Assembly (NCBI GenBank): GCA_021234155.1
Contig: JAJEKV010000001.1
Coordinates: forward strand, 15,597,203-15,661,202
Direction: 5' to 3'
DNA length: 64,000 nt
From: Isoetes taiwanensis
Taxonomy: Eukaryota > Streptophyta > Lycopodiopsida > Isoetales > Isoetaceae
Part shown: in pieces, positions 10,444-21,486 of the stretch
Layout of the letters: every line of letters begins with the position of its first letter
How positions within the stretch are numbered: the first letter of the stretch is position 1
The notes under the pieces: model-generated
The model's database searches: none
The model's input: the letters and a program-made list of their open reading frames with translations, nothing else
What the model was told of the DNA's origin: nothing
Made by a program: the position numbers and the translations under genes

Positions 10444-10989
10444 GTCCGTCACTATCCTTCAGCGCCTCCGGCGGCCCTCTTTTTCGCTCCTCTCCTTCCT
10501 CTCTACGTCCTTTATCCTATCCGATCGCTTGGGTGGTGGTGGCGCTCCTTTTCTTCTCCTCCCGCTATGCGCTTTGCGACCCAACTCCACACCTGGCGGT
10601 TCTAGCTGTCTATTGAGGGTTTTTGCACTTGTAGCGGATCTTTTTCTATTTGGTATGCTCATTACATATCTTTGGCATATTTGCTATTTGGCTTTATCTC
10701 GATAGGATGCATATTGCATTTGGCACTACATTGAGATTTTCCGACATGGGTTTATATTGGATTATTTTTCATTTTTATGCTTCTCTTTATTTAGATATGG
10801 GGTGTCCTACGTTGTTGTCCACAAGGTATTGTATTGGGCACATTCTAATTTGTGCATGGTGTCGCTATTTAACTTTATCTGGATATGATGCATATTGCGT
10901 TTGGCACCACATTGTCTATTTATCATCTTTAGTGATGTTGTAGATAACATTGTCTAGCATTATTTTGCAATGCATATTTCTTTTTACAT
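10444..10989. other. Intergenic stretch without recognised gene
   Basis: T-rich sequence. Two segments, about 10,680-10,735 and 10,865-10,915, resemble each other (both run from a TTTATCTSGATA-like word to TTTGGCACYACATTG), so they are a diverged local duplication. No coding signal is convincing. Confidence 0.5.
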
Positions 10990-11260
10990 GATTGTTATCC
11001 ACCGTTGGGTGGCGCTTTTTCCACCATGGTGGTGATGCTATTTCCACACGGGGTGATCTTTGTTTCTTTCTACCTCGGGGTGGCGATATTTCTTTTTGCG
11101 TAATTGTTTTCCACCCGTTGGGTGACGATAATTGTTTTCCACCGTTGGGTGATGTTATCTCCATAGCGGGTGATGCGTTTATTTCCACCTCGGGGGGTGG
11201 CGCATATTTCTTTCTCGTAATTGTTTTCCCACCACCCTATTGGGGTGATGCTCTCTTTTC
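10990..11260. repeat. Irregular short repeat (CCACCGTTGGGTG-type words)
   Basis: About eight imperfect copies of a TTTCCACC...GGGTGATG or GGGTGGCG word, 25-45 bp apart, often followed by TTTCTTTNNCGTAATTGTTTTCC. Spacing and sequence are too irregular for CRISPR or a regular satellite. It is probably a decayed minisatellite. GGGTG and CACCC words pair internally to give small hairpins. Confidence 0.55.
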
Positions 11261-11634
11261 TGCTTCATGTTGAATTTTCTCTAACCATTCCACGGGTGTT
11301 TTTCGAGTTCTTTGTGTTGCTTGCGGTTTTTCGCCCTCGGCTTATAGTTAAGGAAGTTCTTTGGTAGTCGGCGGTTTTGTGTCTCTTGCGAGTCCTTTCC
11401 CAGAATAGCATCGATCCGAGCCATCGGATCGCCATTCAGGAAAGGAAGCTGCTATATAAGGCTCTTTCCTCTTTTCGCACCGGTTATCGGCGTCTTCTCT
11501 GGCGGCTCTTCTTCTATTCTCGTTGCTTCCCTCCCTTCCGCCTATTTTGCGTGAGGGCATGAGTTTGCTTTTCTCTAACCATTCACGGGTTTTTTAGGGT
11601 TTTTGTGTTGCTTGCGAGGCTTCCGCCCTCTTAC

Positions 11635-11816
11635 GGGGTCCTGCTATATTTTCTGTTAAGCCATCAACTCATCTCTTTCGGTTTTCGGGCAACACATTCA
11701 AGGTTGTTGGCGACCATTTCTCATCTGGGGTCCTGCTATATTTTGTGTTCGCCATCAACTCATCTCTTTCGGTTTTCCAGGCAACACATTCAAGGTTGTT
11801 GGCGACCATTTCTCAT
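11635..11816. repeat. Tandem duplication, two 92-bp units
   Basis: The unit begins GGGGTCCTGCTATATTTT and ends with GGCGACCATTTCTCAT. Unit 1 covers 11,635-11,726 and unit 2 11,727-11,816. The few differences include TTCGGG against TTCCAGG, again at a CAG site. Confidence 0.85.
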
Positions 11817-11819
11817 TAG

Positions 11820-11860
11820 GGTTTTCCTCGAAAACCCGAAAGGGCGGGGTTTTTTATCCC
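11820..11860 (+). mobile_element. LINE-type 3' hairpin remnant
   Basis: The sequence GGGTTTTCCTCGAAAACCC, then a short spacer and GGCGGGGTTTTTTATCC, matches the hairpin block conserved near the 3' ends of the LINE and SINE copies at 24,690, 32,310 and 36,065. No clear (ATTCT)n tail follows, although a CTCTATTCTT lies about 110 bp downstream. It is probably an old fragment of the same family. Confidence 0.45.
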
Positions 11861-12005
11861 GATGAGAAGTTGTCGCCATTACCCTTTTATATTGCCTGTG
11901 CACATTTCTTTTTACGGGGTAGTCCGATATTGTTCCTATGGTCGGCTACCCCTCTCTATTCTTCCAAACATTGTATACTGCTGCTGTGATGAATGACAAG
12001 CCTAT

Positions 12006-12227
12006 CTAGGCCGGTTTTGTGTCTCTTGAAACAGTTGATGTATTTACCTGCTTATGCATCTTTGCTACTTCACCTGCATGGCTTGAGCCTAAAGGAGTAT
12101 AAGAGCAAAAATTTTCTGGAAACCCACCAGCCTTCTCCATTTGACTCATAGACCATAAGTCAGACTTTCGTGCTAAATCCTTCCACCGAACATTATCCTT
12201 GATAGAAGATTCAGACATTGAGACATC
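12006..12227 (-). pseudogene. Possible exon, unrecognised
   Basis: An open frame on the minus strand beginning near MSESSIKDNVRWKDLARKSD. It is directly preceded by TTTTCACTTCAG, a plausible splice acceptor, and rich in Ser and Lys. It is not a shadow of another recognised gene. No upstream exon in a consistent frame was found, and the plus strand (12,199-12,432) also has an open frame of ordinary-looking composition. I cannot assign a family; it may be a decayed gene or a retroelement fragment. Confidence 0.22.
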
Positions 12228-12603
12228 TGAAGTGAAAACCCCTTCACCAAAACCTACGCCACACCCTGTTGTGGAAAACCCCCGCTACAACAAAACCTCT
12301 AAGACACAGAGATCCACCCAAGAGAATAGTGCAGGTTGCTCCACTGAGCCTAATCGACCCTGCTACTACCTCCAATCCTCAGAGGATTTCAGGCAAGATT
12401 CTGGAATATGGCCGAAACTGAAAGACCCTTGACTTGCACCAGTAATCTTCTGTAAAAGCATTCATATAATATACCAATGGAAAGGGCTCGAAGAGAACTT
12501 TCCAAAGGTGTAAAGAACACTGAATTCTGACTCCGAACGCCAAAGTTATCGCCGCTCAAAGTTTGCTCCGGCAAAGTACTGCGCCCTACCTGCGACTTTT
12601 TTT

Positions 12604-12724
12604 ACCTTGTGCCATTAGTTACCCTGTTAACATAGTTAGCAGAAATAAGATATCCAAACAATATGTTAACCTTGTGCCATTAGTTACCCTGCTAATATAT
12701 TGTTTGGATATCTTATTTCTGCTA
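12604..12724. repeat. Direct repeat plus perfect 28-bp inverted repeat
   Basis: A direct repeat (ACCTTGTGCCATTAGTTACC and following bases) occurs at 12,604-12,630 and 12,669-12,695 with one mismatch. Inverted-repeat arms occupy 12,637-12,664 and 12,697-12,724 and match perfectly over 28 bp with a 32-bp loop that contains the second direct repeat. No TIR element ends or target duplication are recognised. Confidence 0.9.
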
Positions 12725-13767
12725 AATGCTTAACAGCCTTGTAAATATTGTTGATAGAAGTATGGCACCATGAGGATGATAGTAGTTGACAATTGCATGG
12801 GTGGCAATGTGGAAGTAATGATGAAAACTCACCTAACACTTTATCTACTGTAGCAACCACCACATTGATCAAAAACCTAAAGAATGCAACTCATATAGAA
12901 GTTGTTTTAACTCCTCTTACAATGCAGTTCATTTTAGCCTAGTCACAAACAACCAGCATAAAATTCCAAAGCAAGATATGTTCCAGTAACTTACATCTTG
13001 AAATGCCTTCGCGTATTTGATTAATCAGGTACGTCTGGAGAACCCATATTTGATTAAATAGGTACATCTAGAGAAGTAAGAGTCTCGTGTTGCATTACTC
13101 TAGATCCGATGAAGCCGCCAATTGCATGGTGGGCAATTGCATTGCCATTTTCAAAAGGTACTCCTATACAACATCTGAATTCATAATCTAAAACAACATT
13201 ACCTTGTGCCACTTTGTTAGCAAGACCATCCATCATAGCCAGACCCAGGAGGCTATGCTGGTGTTTGAGACCATTCGAACACATATAACATTTGAGGCAA
13301 ATGTTCTATATGTCCAAAATGAAAAAAACCTCTCTGCGTGCAGATACTTACTCATCTCATTCAGCTACAAATAGGAATCCATATGAGAAAAACCAATCTA
13401 TAAGCAACTCCTAGAGAAGCAGAGTGCCAGGATCGTGGAGGGCAATCTTAAACAATAATGAGATGTACAAAGCAAGCAAATAGAAGATATGTCAATTGCA
13501 AGGAATCTAAAAAAGAAATAGAAACAATCCAATTTGCTATGTTACTATGCAGATTGTTACCTTCGATAGCAGTGATGTTGAACCACCTTGACATGATGAG
13601 GCATCACTTCACTCTGTCATTCAAGTTGGCACATTCAGAATGTTTTAATCCATGCTTGAGCAGAATATAAATTTCACAGACAAATACGATCAAATATATG
13701 GAGCTATCCTGAGAACTGTTGTCGTAAAAATGCCAGCATAAGTGTGGAACAATCGAATTATAAGCAG
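12725..13767. other. Intergenic, nothing recognised
   Basis: AT-rich sequence with short frames only. A segment near 13,015-13,070 holds two copies of a TTTGATTAA...AGGTACRTCTRGAGAA word, a small local duplication. Confidence 0.5.
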
Positions 13768-13939
13768 CCTAGCATACCTCAGCAGAAGAGATATGCTCCC
13801 AATTATGATCGACCTAGCATGCTCAGCAAAAGAGATATGCTCCCAATCATGATTGGCCTAGAATACCTCAGCAGAAGAAATATGCTCTTAATTATGATTG
13901 GCCTGTCATACCTCAACAAAAGAGATATGTTCTTGACTA
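13768..13939 (+). repeat. Decayed coding minisatellite, 45-bp unit (15 residues)
   Basis: Four tandem units of about 45 bp. Allowing one single-base indel near 13,820, they read as 15-residue repeats on the pattern IPQQKRYAPNYDRPS, with variants such as KKYALNYDWPV. Unit length is a multiple of three and several changes between units keep the amino acid, which points to a former coding repeat. The surrounding frame (from 13,744) is short and closes at 13,962. The parent protein is not recognised. Confidence 0.6.
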
Positions 13940-14299
13940 ATCTGCTAACTACTATGCATTAGATGCCATTTTTGTCAACTTCAAGTGCAAGAGTATCATA
14001 TTCCAACATTTTCACAGTGTAAACACCCGTGCTATAACTAATTGCAAAAAAGTTTGTTGACGATTCGAAAGACATGAGGTATGTATTAAATAAGAACACC
14101 TAATATATAATAGTGCAATTCAACCTCTAATTGCCATATAGATATATAAATGGCATCGATGTGGCATAATGCTAAGAGGCGTACGGTTACCTATGCTGCA
14201 ATTAGTCCTCTGATTCCTGTCAAGCATGTGGAAAAGGGTATTGATGAGAATAAAAAAATCTGCTAATTGTATCAAGTGATTATATTTTGAAAGGCAAGA

Positions 14300-14560
14300 G
14301 CGTTCGTTTGGCTCAGTGGAAACTATAAAAGAAGAGCACTCTCTGAGCTAAAAGAAGAGCAGTCTCAGCAGTTTGGAGGGTTATTAGATTTTCGAAGCTC
14401 CAACGTTCCTTTGGCTCAGTGACAACTATAAAGGAAGAGCACTCTCTGAGAACTATAAAAAAGGAGCAGTCTCAGCAGTTTGGAGGGTTATTAGATTTTC
14501 GAAGGTCCAACGTTCCTTTGGCTCACTGACAACTATAAAGAAAGATTTGTTTCAGCATTT
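14300..14560. repeat. Tandem duplication, about 105-bp unit, 2.5 copies
   Basis: Units start with CGTTCSTTTGGCTCAGTG near 14,300, 14,403 and 14,510. Each contains the words AACTATAAARRAAGAGCAC and GGAGGGTTATTAGATTTTCG. The third copy is partial. Confidence 0.85.
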
Positions 14561-14585
14561 TGATGAAGAATTATTAGCTACTTTA

Positions 14586-14729
14586 TAGATAGTGCGTCCT
14601 CCTATTCAGTTCTGTTTAGAACAGATGACAATAATAAGCAAAGAGTTACATAATACCTAGATAGTGCATCCTCTTATTCAGTTATGTTTAGCACAGATGA
14701 CAATAATAAGCAAAGAGTTACATAATACC
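14586..14729. repeat. Tandem duplication, two 72-bp units
   Basis: The unit runs from TAGATAGTGC to GAGTTACATAATACC. Unit 1 covers 14,586-14,657 and unit 2 14,658-14,729, with about five differences. Confidence 0.88.
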
Positions 14730-16471
14730 GAATACGACAAAGTAATGCTTTATTACTGGCTTGATCAATTGCGCACTACTTCCTTTATCACTCAAGAGCA
14801 GCATGATATAGTGATCACATGGAAACCTATTAAACTTTCAAAGTTAACATTAGAAATCCTAGTATTCAGTCTGGCATCATTTCGAAAGAGCTTTGGCGCC
14901 ATATAGTGTTCCTACTTTAGTTTAGAGAATGGAATCCATATACTAAATTGGTTATTTTCCCCGAAGGCAGAAACTAACCTTATAACATAAACTAACCTTG
15001 TTTCTCCTCTACACCCGAGCATCAATTGGCAGTTCTCAAGTCCATCAATTACACCTATAATTATCAGCATTTCATCTCCGCAAAAATCAAATCTATATAA
15101 GGAACGAATTTAGAACATAGTGGTTGCTATCAAAATAAATGTGCCCTTACAACTGAGCAGCTTGGTGAACCAACCCTTAGCTCCAGCTCATAGACCTGTC
15201 TTTGTTGGCCTCATATTCAAAAGAGCCCAGAGCCTAAGTGCACAAAAAGATCCCACCATAACCTAGATGAACCATAAGAGTTCTTAACAATCAAAGAACA
15301 ACGCTCTGTTATCTGGTTTCTACATCCAAAACATGGTGCAACAGTAATCCAAACCCACTTCCAATGCAGACTGCCAGTGTGCCACCATAAAATGCACCAT
15401 AAAATGCACAGATGTAAGAGATGGAAATTACTATTCAACATTTTATTACTTTAATTAATACATAAAATAGAAGAAAAAGAATTCTCCAACCTTAGCTTAC
15501 CAAATGAACTGAGTGCAGAGATTTTACGGCGTCGAAACCATAAAATGAGCAACTTTGTCGATGCGCAAATTCATGTCTATAAACATGCTGGATAAATCTC
15601 AAAAGCATAAACATAACCTAATCCATTTTGGCCACTCTATTTAAAGTTTCCAATCTACTCTTTGCATAATCTGTGACTCTATCGAAAGGGGGATGGATAT
15701 GCCTCCTTTTCAAGACAATGAACTATAGGCTTTTCAAACTGGAAAGCAGCAAAGATTTCCTAATAAAGAGTGGGCATCCTCATATGTAAAGAGTTTGACA
15801 CAGACCTGTATGGATAAATTTGAAATACTGTATTCCACTTTCTCCAAGGAAGCCTTCAAATTTGCATTGTTTATAGCCAAATTCAAAACAAACCTAAAAC
15901 GGCATACCAATAGCGCTAAGAAAAGGAGACTTTACACAGACCTGTATGCACAAATTTGAACTGCAGTATTGTACTTCGTCCAAGGAGGCATTCATATTTT
16001 GGATTCGCCATAGCCATAGCCAGCTTCATAACAAAACTAAAATAATGTAGCAATTCAGCTCACACTTACCAGTTCAAGTGCTCAATCCACCTGATACTAT
16101 AATCCTCAAGGACGGATCCCAACACTTAAGAAAACATATAAAGACTAAATTCTAGACATGAGCTTACAGAAGGTCCAAGATCGACTTGGAGCTTTGACCA
16201 GAAGAATTGACATCTATCAAAAAAAAATCTTTGCATGGCAGCCCGACTTGCATCGACCCATCCATCCGCCCCTTCCAATCGACAAAGCTAGCAAACGCTC
16301 TTCAATTGCAGGAGATCACGGGAGGCCAAGGTCCCATCGGGTGTCCTCTAATTTGGGCACATTGCACCAACTCAGCATTCACAACAAACCTATTGTCACC
16401 AAAAAAATTCTTCAATTTTTGGAACATCGGAAAGTTTTTCGACCACCAAAACCCTCAAAACCTTAGGAAAC
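14730..16471. other. Intergenic with one spaced duplication
   Basis: No gene recognised. Segments 15,792-15,880 and 15,930-16,016 are diverged direct copies; both contain ACACAGACCTGTATG and CAAGGARGC words followed by a GCCATAGCC-like end. Confidence 0.5.
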
Positions 16472-17000
16472 TCACCTTAAAAAAAATCCAAAAACATTTT
16501 TCTCCACACCGGAAAATCCCAAATTAACAAGATTGATAACCCCAACAACTGCCGCCATTGTAGCACACAACGCCATAGTCGGTGCAGCAACAGCTAGTAC
16601 CTTGTTTAGCTTCAGAGTTTTTTCTCTCAAAACCATATATTCCTGAATATCCTTCTCTCTAATCCGCTTTGCTACCTTCTTCAAATCTTCGGCTATTTCT
16701 GGAGTCCATCCGTTGCAAGGATTGGTGACTGGAATTTCAGGAGTGGATTCCTCTACTTGGGTAAATAGGATTGGGAAACCCCTTTGACAAATTTGTCGAG
16801 TGCTTTTGGAGTGAAAAGAAGGGGAAAAGATTGGGCAATTTTTTGCAGACTGTGGTTTTTATCTTGCTAAAATGCCTGGGCATCTTCTGTGAGGTTGGGA
16901 TCGATGCAGAGAGTGCCTTCAATTTCCTTGACGAGGGATTTGATGAATCTAGAAGCTCCCCTTTGCTCCTCTACAAGCTGGAATGGTTGAAAGTGATTAA
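16472..17000 (-). pseudogene. Broken unrecognised plant gene with a hydrophobic segment
   Basis: Reading the minus strand, fragments in more than one frame look coding. One near 16,870-17,000 contains an EEQRGASRFIKSLVKEIEG-like stretch. The open frame 16,472-16,684 begins KKVAKRIREKDIQEYM and carries a possible membrane segment (LAVAAPTMALCATMAAVVGV). The order of charged helix then hydrophobic segment resembles some plant-specific membrane-anchored families, but the match is too weak to name one. Several stops and frame changes interrupt it. A related segment occurs at 22,970-23,100, so this may instead be part of a dispersed repeat. Confidence 0.3.
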
Positions 17001-17368
17001 TGACCAACATCGTAGGTGCGGTTAAACTGTTGAGCAGTGCCACATCTATGGCAGAGGTCGGATTTGCACCATTTAAGGCTGCAATGATTGTCGTGAAACA
17101 GTCTATTCTAGTTGTTTGGGTTATGCCTTGCGTAGACTATGTACACTATGTATTCATGCACTATTTGTACTATTGTATTGTATGGGCACCAGTGTGCCTA
17201 AGGGCGCCCTTTTAAAAGCGGGTTAGTTTGACCCCACGAAGACCTCAAATGGGCGTGCAAGATGTATGCAAAGGGAATATCCTGTGAATTGTGCCAAGAT
17301 CTAAAGGCCCAAAAGCCATAATACACGATTTAGCCATAATACACGATTTTGCATGGAGGGCCTGGTAT
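17001..17368. other. Intergenic, nothing recognised
   Basis: No coding or structural signal supported. A small internal duplication, CATAATACACGATTT, occurs twice at about 17,318-17,350. Confidence 0.5.
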
Positions 17369-17552
17369 GTCTCGGGGTAATTGTGATTAGGTGGGGTAAT
17401 TGTGATTAGGTAGACAAGCTAACAGACACACAGACTACGCATAGATCTATGTCAAGGGTCTAGATTGTCTCGGGGTAATTGTGATTAGGTGGGGTAATTG
17501 TGATTAAGTAGACAAGCTAAGAGACACACAGACTACGCATAGATCTATGTCG
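17369..17552. repeat. Tandem duplication, about 100-bp unit
   Basis: Two near-identical copies starting at TGTCTCGGGGTAATTGTG (about 17,369 and 17,469) and ending at GCATAGATCTATGTC. Each copy contains an internal doublet of GGGGTAATTGTGATTARG. Confidence 0.88.
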
Positions 17553-17794
17553 CGTCATTATGATTCTATAGGAGATGCATAGACAATAAGAGATCAAGCA
17601 AAGGCAGCCCAGGGGTTTTGTCATGAATAATGGTGCCCATCAGAGTGTAGAGCCCTATAGAACATGAATATCTAGCACAATAACATGGTTTTTTTTTGTG
17701 TTTTTGTACGCTTTTCACTAAAGTTTTCCTATGATTTTGTGATGTATTCAAATGGATGTACTAATGCGTACATCTAGAGTGCACCATTTCTGAG

Positions 17795-17990
17795 CCATTG
17801 ATTTTAGCCTTTTTTTTCAATAATCAACAACCAATGGCTCACAACAAAAAGCCCTTTTTTTGTGCGTGTGGTGCATAATGGGCACATGAAGGGCCATTGA
17901 TTTTAGCTTTTTTTTTCCAATGGTCAACAACCAATGGCTCACAACAAAAGCCCTTTTTTTTTGTGTGTGGTGCATAATGGGCACACGAAG
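17795..17990. repeat. Tandem duplication, about 98-bp unit
   Basis: Two copies starting at GCCATTGATTTTAGC (17,795 and 17,893), each with a T-run, CAACCAATGGCTCACAAC and GTGCATAATGGGCACA. The minus-strand open frames here arise from the duplication and are not treated as genes. Confidence 0.88.
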
Positions 17991-18629
17991 GGCTTGAAGG
18001 GCGTATGTAGTGCAGTTTTCCCGTCGGCAACACATTTCTTATCATAACTTTTGATCCAGAGCTCTGTTTGAGATGATTTTTATTGCCTTGGAAAGCTCTC
18101 TCCGAGATCTTTTTGATAATGTATGATATGGATATGTTTGATTAAGTTATCTATGCTAAAACAGCAATTTTTCGGCCGGGTTTGGTAGGCTTTCACATCC
18201 TACCAGCTGATTAATACAGGATTGCGCTATTGGTTATTGTTTTATGGCTCAATTCGAATGAAGCTTGCAAAAAATTACCATGCATTTTTAGATTTTGAGG
18301 CAGTTATTAAGCAAATTCCAAGGCTTCTAGATCCTTGTGCTAACAAGGAGAAAAGTTTCCCACTTTGGTTTCTCACCACAAGAATCCATGGAGGCCAAAG
18401 GCTGCTGTTAAATTCCAGTTGAAAAATGTTTGTGTATGGGTGTTGCAAACTTTATAACTTTCAGAATAATGGGATCAATCTGCTCTATCTTTATGGTAAC
18501 TTTTACTTAATGTTCTATTTGTTTTATTGTGATCAAATTCAAAAGCTACAGGTGATGAAAGCCTCAAATGAATTCTAGTGATATTGGACTCGTTTTTCTC
18601 TAGTTTTATATAGTTTGGTATTCTAACTT

Positions 18630-18797
18630 CCTATATTTCGAGTTTTGACATGATGCATGTTTTTAGAACTCCAAAATTGCGTGATTTCCCATGAAAACTA
18701 TAACCTATAATAAACATGTACATATCCAAGTTATGCGAGGGTCATGCATGAGCATTCTCATGGTTTGGAAAGTGTATTATATCGAGCATATATTATA
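18630..18797. repeat. Dispersed repeat, related to 23,100-23,260 and 25,750-26,400
   Basis: It contains ATATTTCGAGTTTTGACATG, TGCATGTTTTTAGAACTCC and ATGCATGAGCATTCTC. Similar words in the same order occur at 25,765-25,920, and parts recur near 26,300-26,400. The right edge coincides with the Helitron-like end at 18,798. The family is not identified. Confidence 0.6.
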
Positions 18798-18860
18798 CTA
18801 GTTATGGTGCCCGGCGTTGCCGGGCTTTAGTAATAATTTGAAGTGTGGTCGCCGGGCTTT
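18798..18860 (-). mobile_element. Helitron-like 3' terminus
   Basis: On the minus strand the sequence reads GCCCGGCAACGCCGGGC (7-bp stem, 3-base loop; 18,809-18,825), then seven bases ACCATAA, then CTAG (18,798-18,801), followed by T. A short GC-rich hairpin just upstream of CTRR with a flanking T is the Helitron 3' signature. The element would extend rightward on this map. Its 5' end (TC on the minus strand) was not identified and no Rep/helicase coding is present, so it would be non-autonomous. A second GCCGGGCTTTAGTAATAAT word occurs 28 bp downstream. Confidence 0.42.
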
Positions 18861-20573
18861 AGTAATAATTGAAGTGTGGTTTGATAGAACTACATTGATA
18901 AAGATAAAGAAGCATGCATAAAACTTTTAGATTTGATCTTGATTGTTGAACTTCAGGATTTGATAGTACGTTGGTTTAATTTATATGAGACTTCTATCAA
19001 AATGTCATTAAAAGGTAGATAAATTGATAGATAGGTAGGTAAGTAGGTGGGTATGTAGGTAGGTAAAGTTACATGTTATTTAATGAGGATGTGGAGTTGG
19101 TATGAATAAGGATCATGATATGAAATGATATGTTATCGTGCTGTAGTAAACACCTGCGTTTGAGGTGATATTTGCTTGAAGTTAAACTTGAACCCTGTGA
19201 TTAACTCTTTGCTTGTTTTAAGTCGTGTTTTGTTTGTGTCATTCAAGTTTTAGAAATCAAAGCGTTTAACCTTTAGACATGGAAGAGCATATTTGAGGAC
19301 TCAAAAGGCACATGCCGTGTTTATTACAATGTAAAGAGTTGGTTGTTTCATCTATTGGCTGGCAATGTGGTTATGCAATATCGTAAAACATTACTAAATA
19401 AGGTGCAAGAAAGAGCGTCCAAATGTGTGTTATATTAGGAAATACTTGTAAAATTTTGTATGTTGATATACGCAAACCTAAAAGAACACAACACCGGTGG
19501 CCTAAGGGTGAGAATCAATATTATTCCCTTTCCCTTGTGCATAAGCCATGTCTGCACAACTAATGTCCGCAAGAAATGTGCTTCCTACGTTTGTGAAGTG
19601 ATGAAGAAATATTTGTACAAAAGACGATAATGCAAGATACAGCATAATTTCAAAGACAATGCTTCTTGAGAATGGATGCTTGCTAAGAATGTAAGAGTCA
19701 TTTCAATTACAATAGAAGTTGCATCATGAACATGGAACGTCATAAATCAGAATGTCCAAAGGCGCACATATCATAGAGATACGTTTTCAAGCATACTCGT
19801 GTATTCGAAATTTCAAAATGGTCACCTGCATTGCCATATTCCATCCACATCCCACCCTCTATATGTGCATGGGAATATACTTAATCAAGAGGATGTAGAC
19901 ACGAAGTACTTCTCATGCCAGTCAATGGTGCCATCCTATTAAGGTGATCTAAATATGGAAGGACATCTATAGTTGCACTTGTACTGGAAGCTTGTGGAAG
20001 ATTTCGCCCACAAATCAAAACATGGAAGATTTTGCCTACAAATCAAAACATATTGAAGTACACAATTCCTAGGCCAACCATCAAATAGGTTAGTTTTACC
20101 CACGTTAGGAGCCAGCTTTAACAAATGTCAATCAGAGATCTTACAAATTTCAAAGAATATGCAATTGCAGACTCGATTGGCATCCATCATTCAAAACTTT
20201 GTCTCCAATTTACTTGTCCCTCTAAGGATTTTGATTTTGGAAATCAATATGGCATAAAGATTAATAGCAAGTGTATGGTTACTGTTATGTGAGCTATGCA
20301 TTGTCTCCAGTATCATCAATTATTATGTTATGTGAGCTATGCATTATCTGTTGTACCATCAAGCATCATGCCAATAATCTGATTTGTATAGAGCTCTTCT
20401 TTCATATGGCTATTAGATGGGGCATCTCACAAAAACTCTTCAAAATAGAGGCTTTACCTGTAGATTCCATTGCTGCAAGAAATCATGACATGCGTTTATA
20501 AGTAGAGCTTTTTTGCAATTGGAAAATCCATAGAAAATATAGGAGACTTTGCATTACCTGGACGAAAGCAGCC
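18861..20573. other. Intergenic; possible Helitron interior
   Basis: No gene recognised. A short (GTAG)n-like microsatellite lies at about 19,026-19,070. Segment 19,980-20,050 repeats GGAAGATTTYGCCYACAAATC twice. Confidence 0.45.
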
Positions 20574-20861
20574 TTGGTGTTCCCTTTGAGGAATGGGCAT
20601 CTAAATGCTAAACAGGAAATCCTTCAATTACTCCAAAAAAGAAAAATGGTTGCCAAGCACTACAAAGTGCTGACTTGCAGCTCTGGTCCCAAAGTTTTTC
20701 AAATTGTCAAAGCAAATCAATTTCACTCAGTTGTCAATAAAAGGTCTATATGGTTTTGTAAATGCCACTGCAAAGTTATTTATAAAGTAGAACCAGAGAA
20801 GGTTCTAACATCTTTTGCAGCATCCAAGACATGTGATTGTACCAAACTCGTGTACAAATAA
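20574..20861 (+). CDS. Short unrecognised ORF
   Basis: A 95-residue frame, lysine-rich, with CKCHCKVIY and CDCTKLVY Cys/His patches near its end. It could be a remnant of a transposase C-terminal zinc-binding region, but the Cys/His spacing does not match a named finger I can defend. There is no neighbouring coding exon and no clear promoter. It may be chance. Confidence 0.2.
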   Translation: MVFPLRNGHLNAKQEILQLLQKRKMVAKHYKVLTCSSGPKVFQIVKANQFHSVVNKRSIWFCKCHCKVIYKVEPEKVLTSFAASKTCDCTKLVYK

Positions 20862-21118
20862 AAATTCTACATCCTCTTTATCCATTACCTCTAATGGCTG
20901 CTGACGCAGAAATAACAATAGCAAAGGCATTGGCATGGAATAATACACTCATTTTTGCTCTGAGTGGCCCCATTGCACTGTACCATCTTTCTGAATCATA
21001 GGGGATCTTAGTATTAGTAAACAGAAAACTGCCAACTTGAAACAACAGACATAAAAATTTCTGATGTGGGCCATTTAACTGCCCATTCTGACCTTGTCCT
21101 AGCCAATTTGCTTCCGTA

Positions 21119-21486
21119 GGTGCATGCATCAATAAAGATGGCAAATGTGGTGAAATACCTTCAGCACATAGATAATGAAAGAGTTGAATGGTCTCCTCAG
21201 CTGGCCACTTTGGCCATAAGATGTTATGATATAGAGCTTAGATAATCCAGGATCTGCTTGGGCTAAATACACGAGCTGTTAGAACACCATAGAAAATGCA
21301 GAGTATGAGCAATCATGATATGGAATAGACCTGAAAAAATCGAAATAAGAAGCCAACTTTTTCCTTCGGCCAAGGCTGCATTGTCGGTGCATGCATCAAT
21401 AAAGATGGCAAATGTGATGAAATACCTTCAGCAGATAGATAATGAAAGAGTTGAATGGTCTCCTCACCGGCCACTTTGGCCATAAG
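21119..21486. repeat. Spaced direct repeat, about 100 bp
   Basis: Segments about 21,119-21,221 and 21,386-21,486 are near identical (TGCATGCATCAATAAAGATG through GGCCACTTTGGCCATAAG). One of the few differences is CAGCTGG against CACCGG, matching the CAG/CTG pattern seen in the LTR elements. Confidence 0.85.

Noticed and set aside
10341-10705. Overlapping 90-97-residue frames at the D LTR end
   Set aside because: They straddle the LTR boundary into flanking DNA, so they are fortuitous.
10990-11260. Regularly recurring GGGTG/CACC words as a possible CRISPR-like array
   Set aside because: Repeat units vary in sequence and spacing, the DNA is plant nuclear, and no unique-spacer pattern exists.
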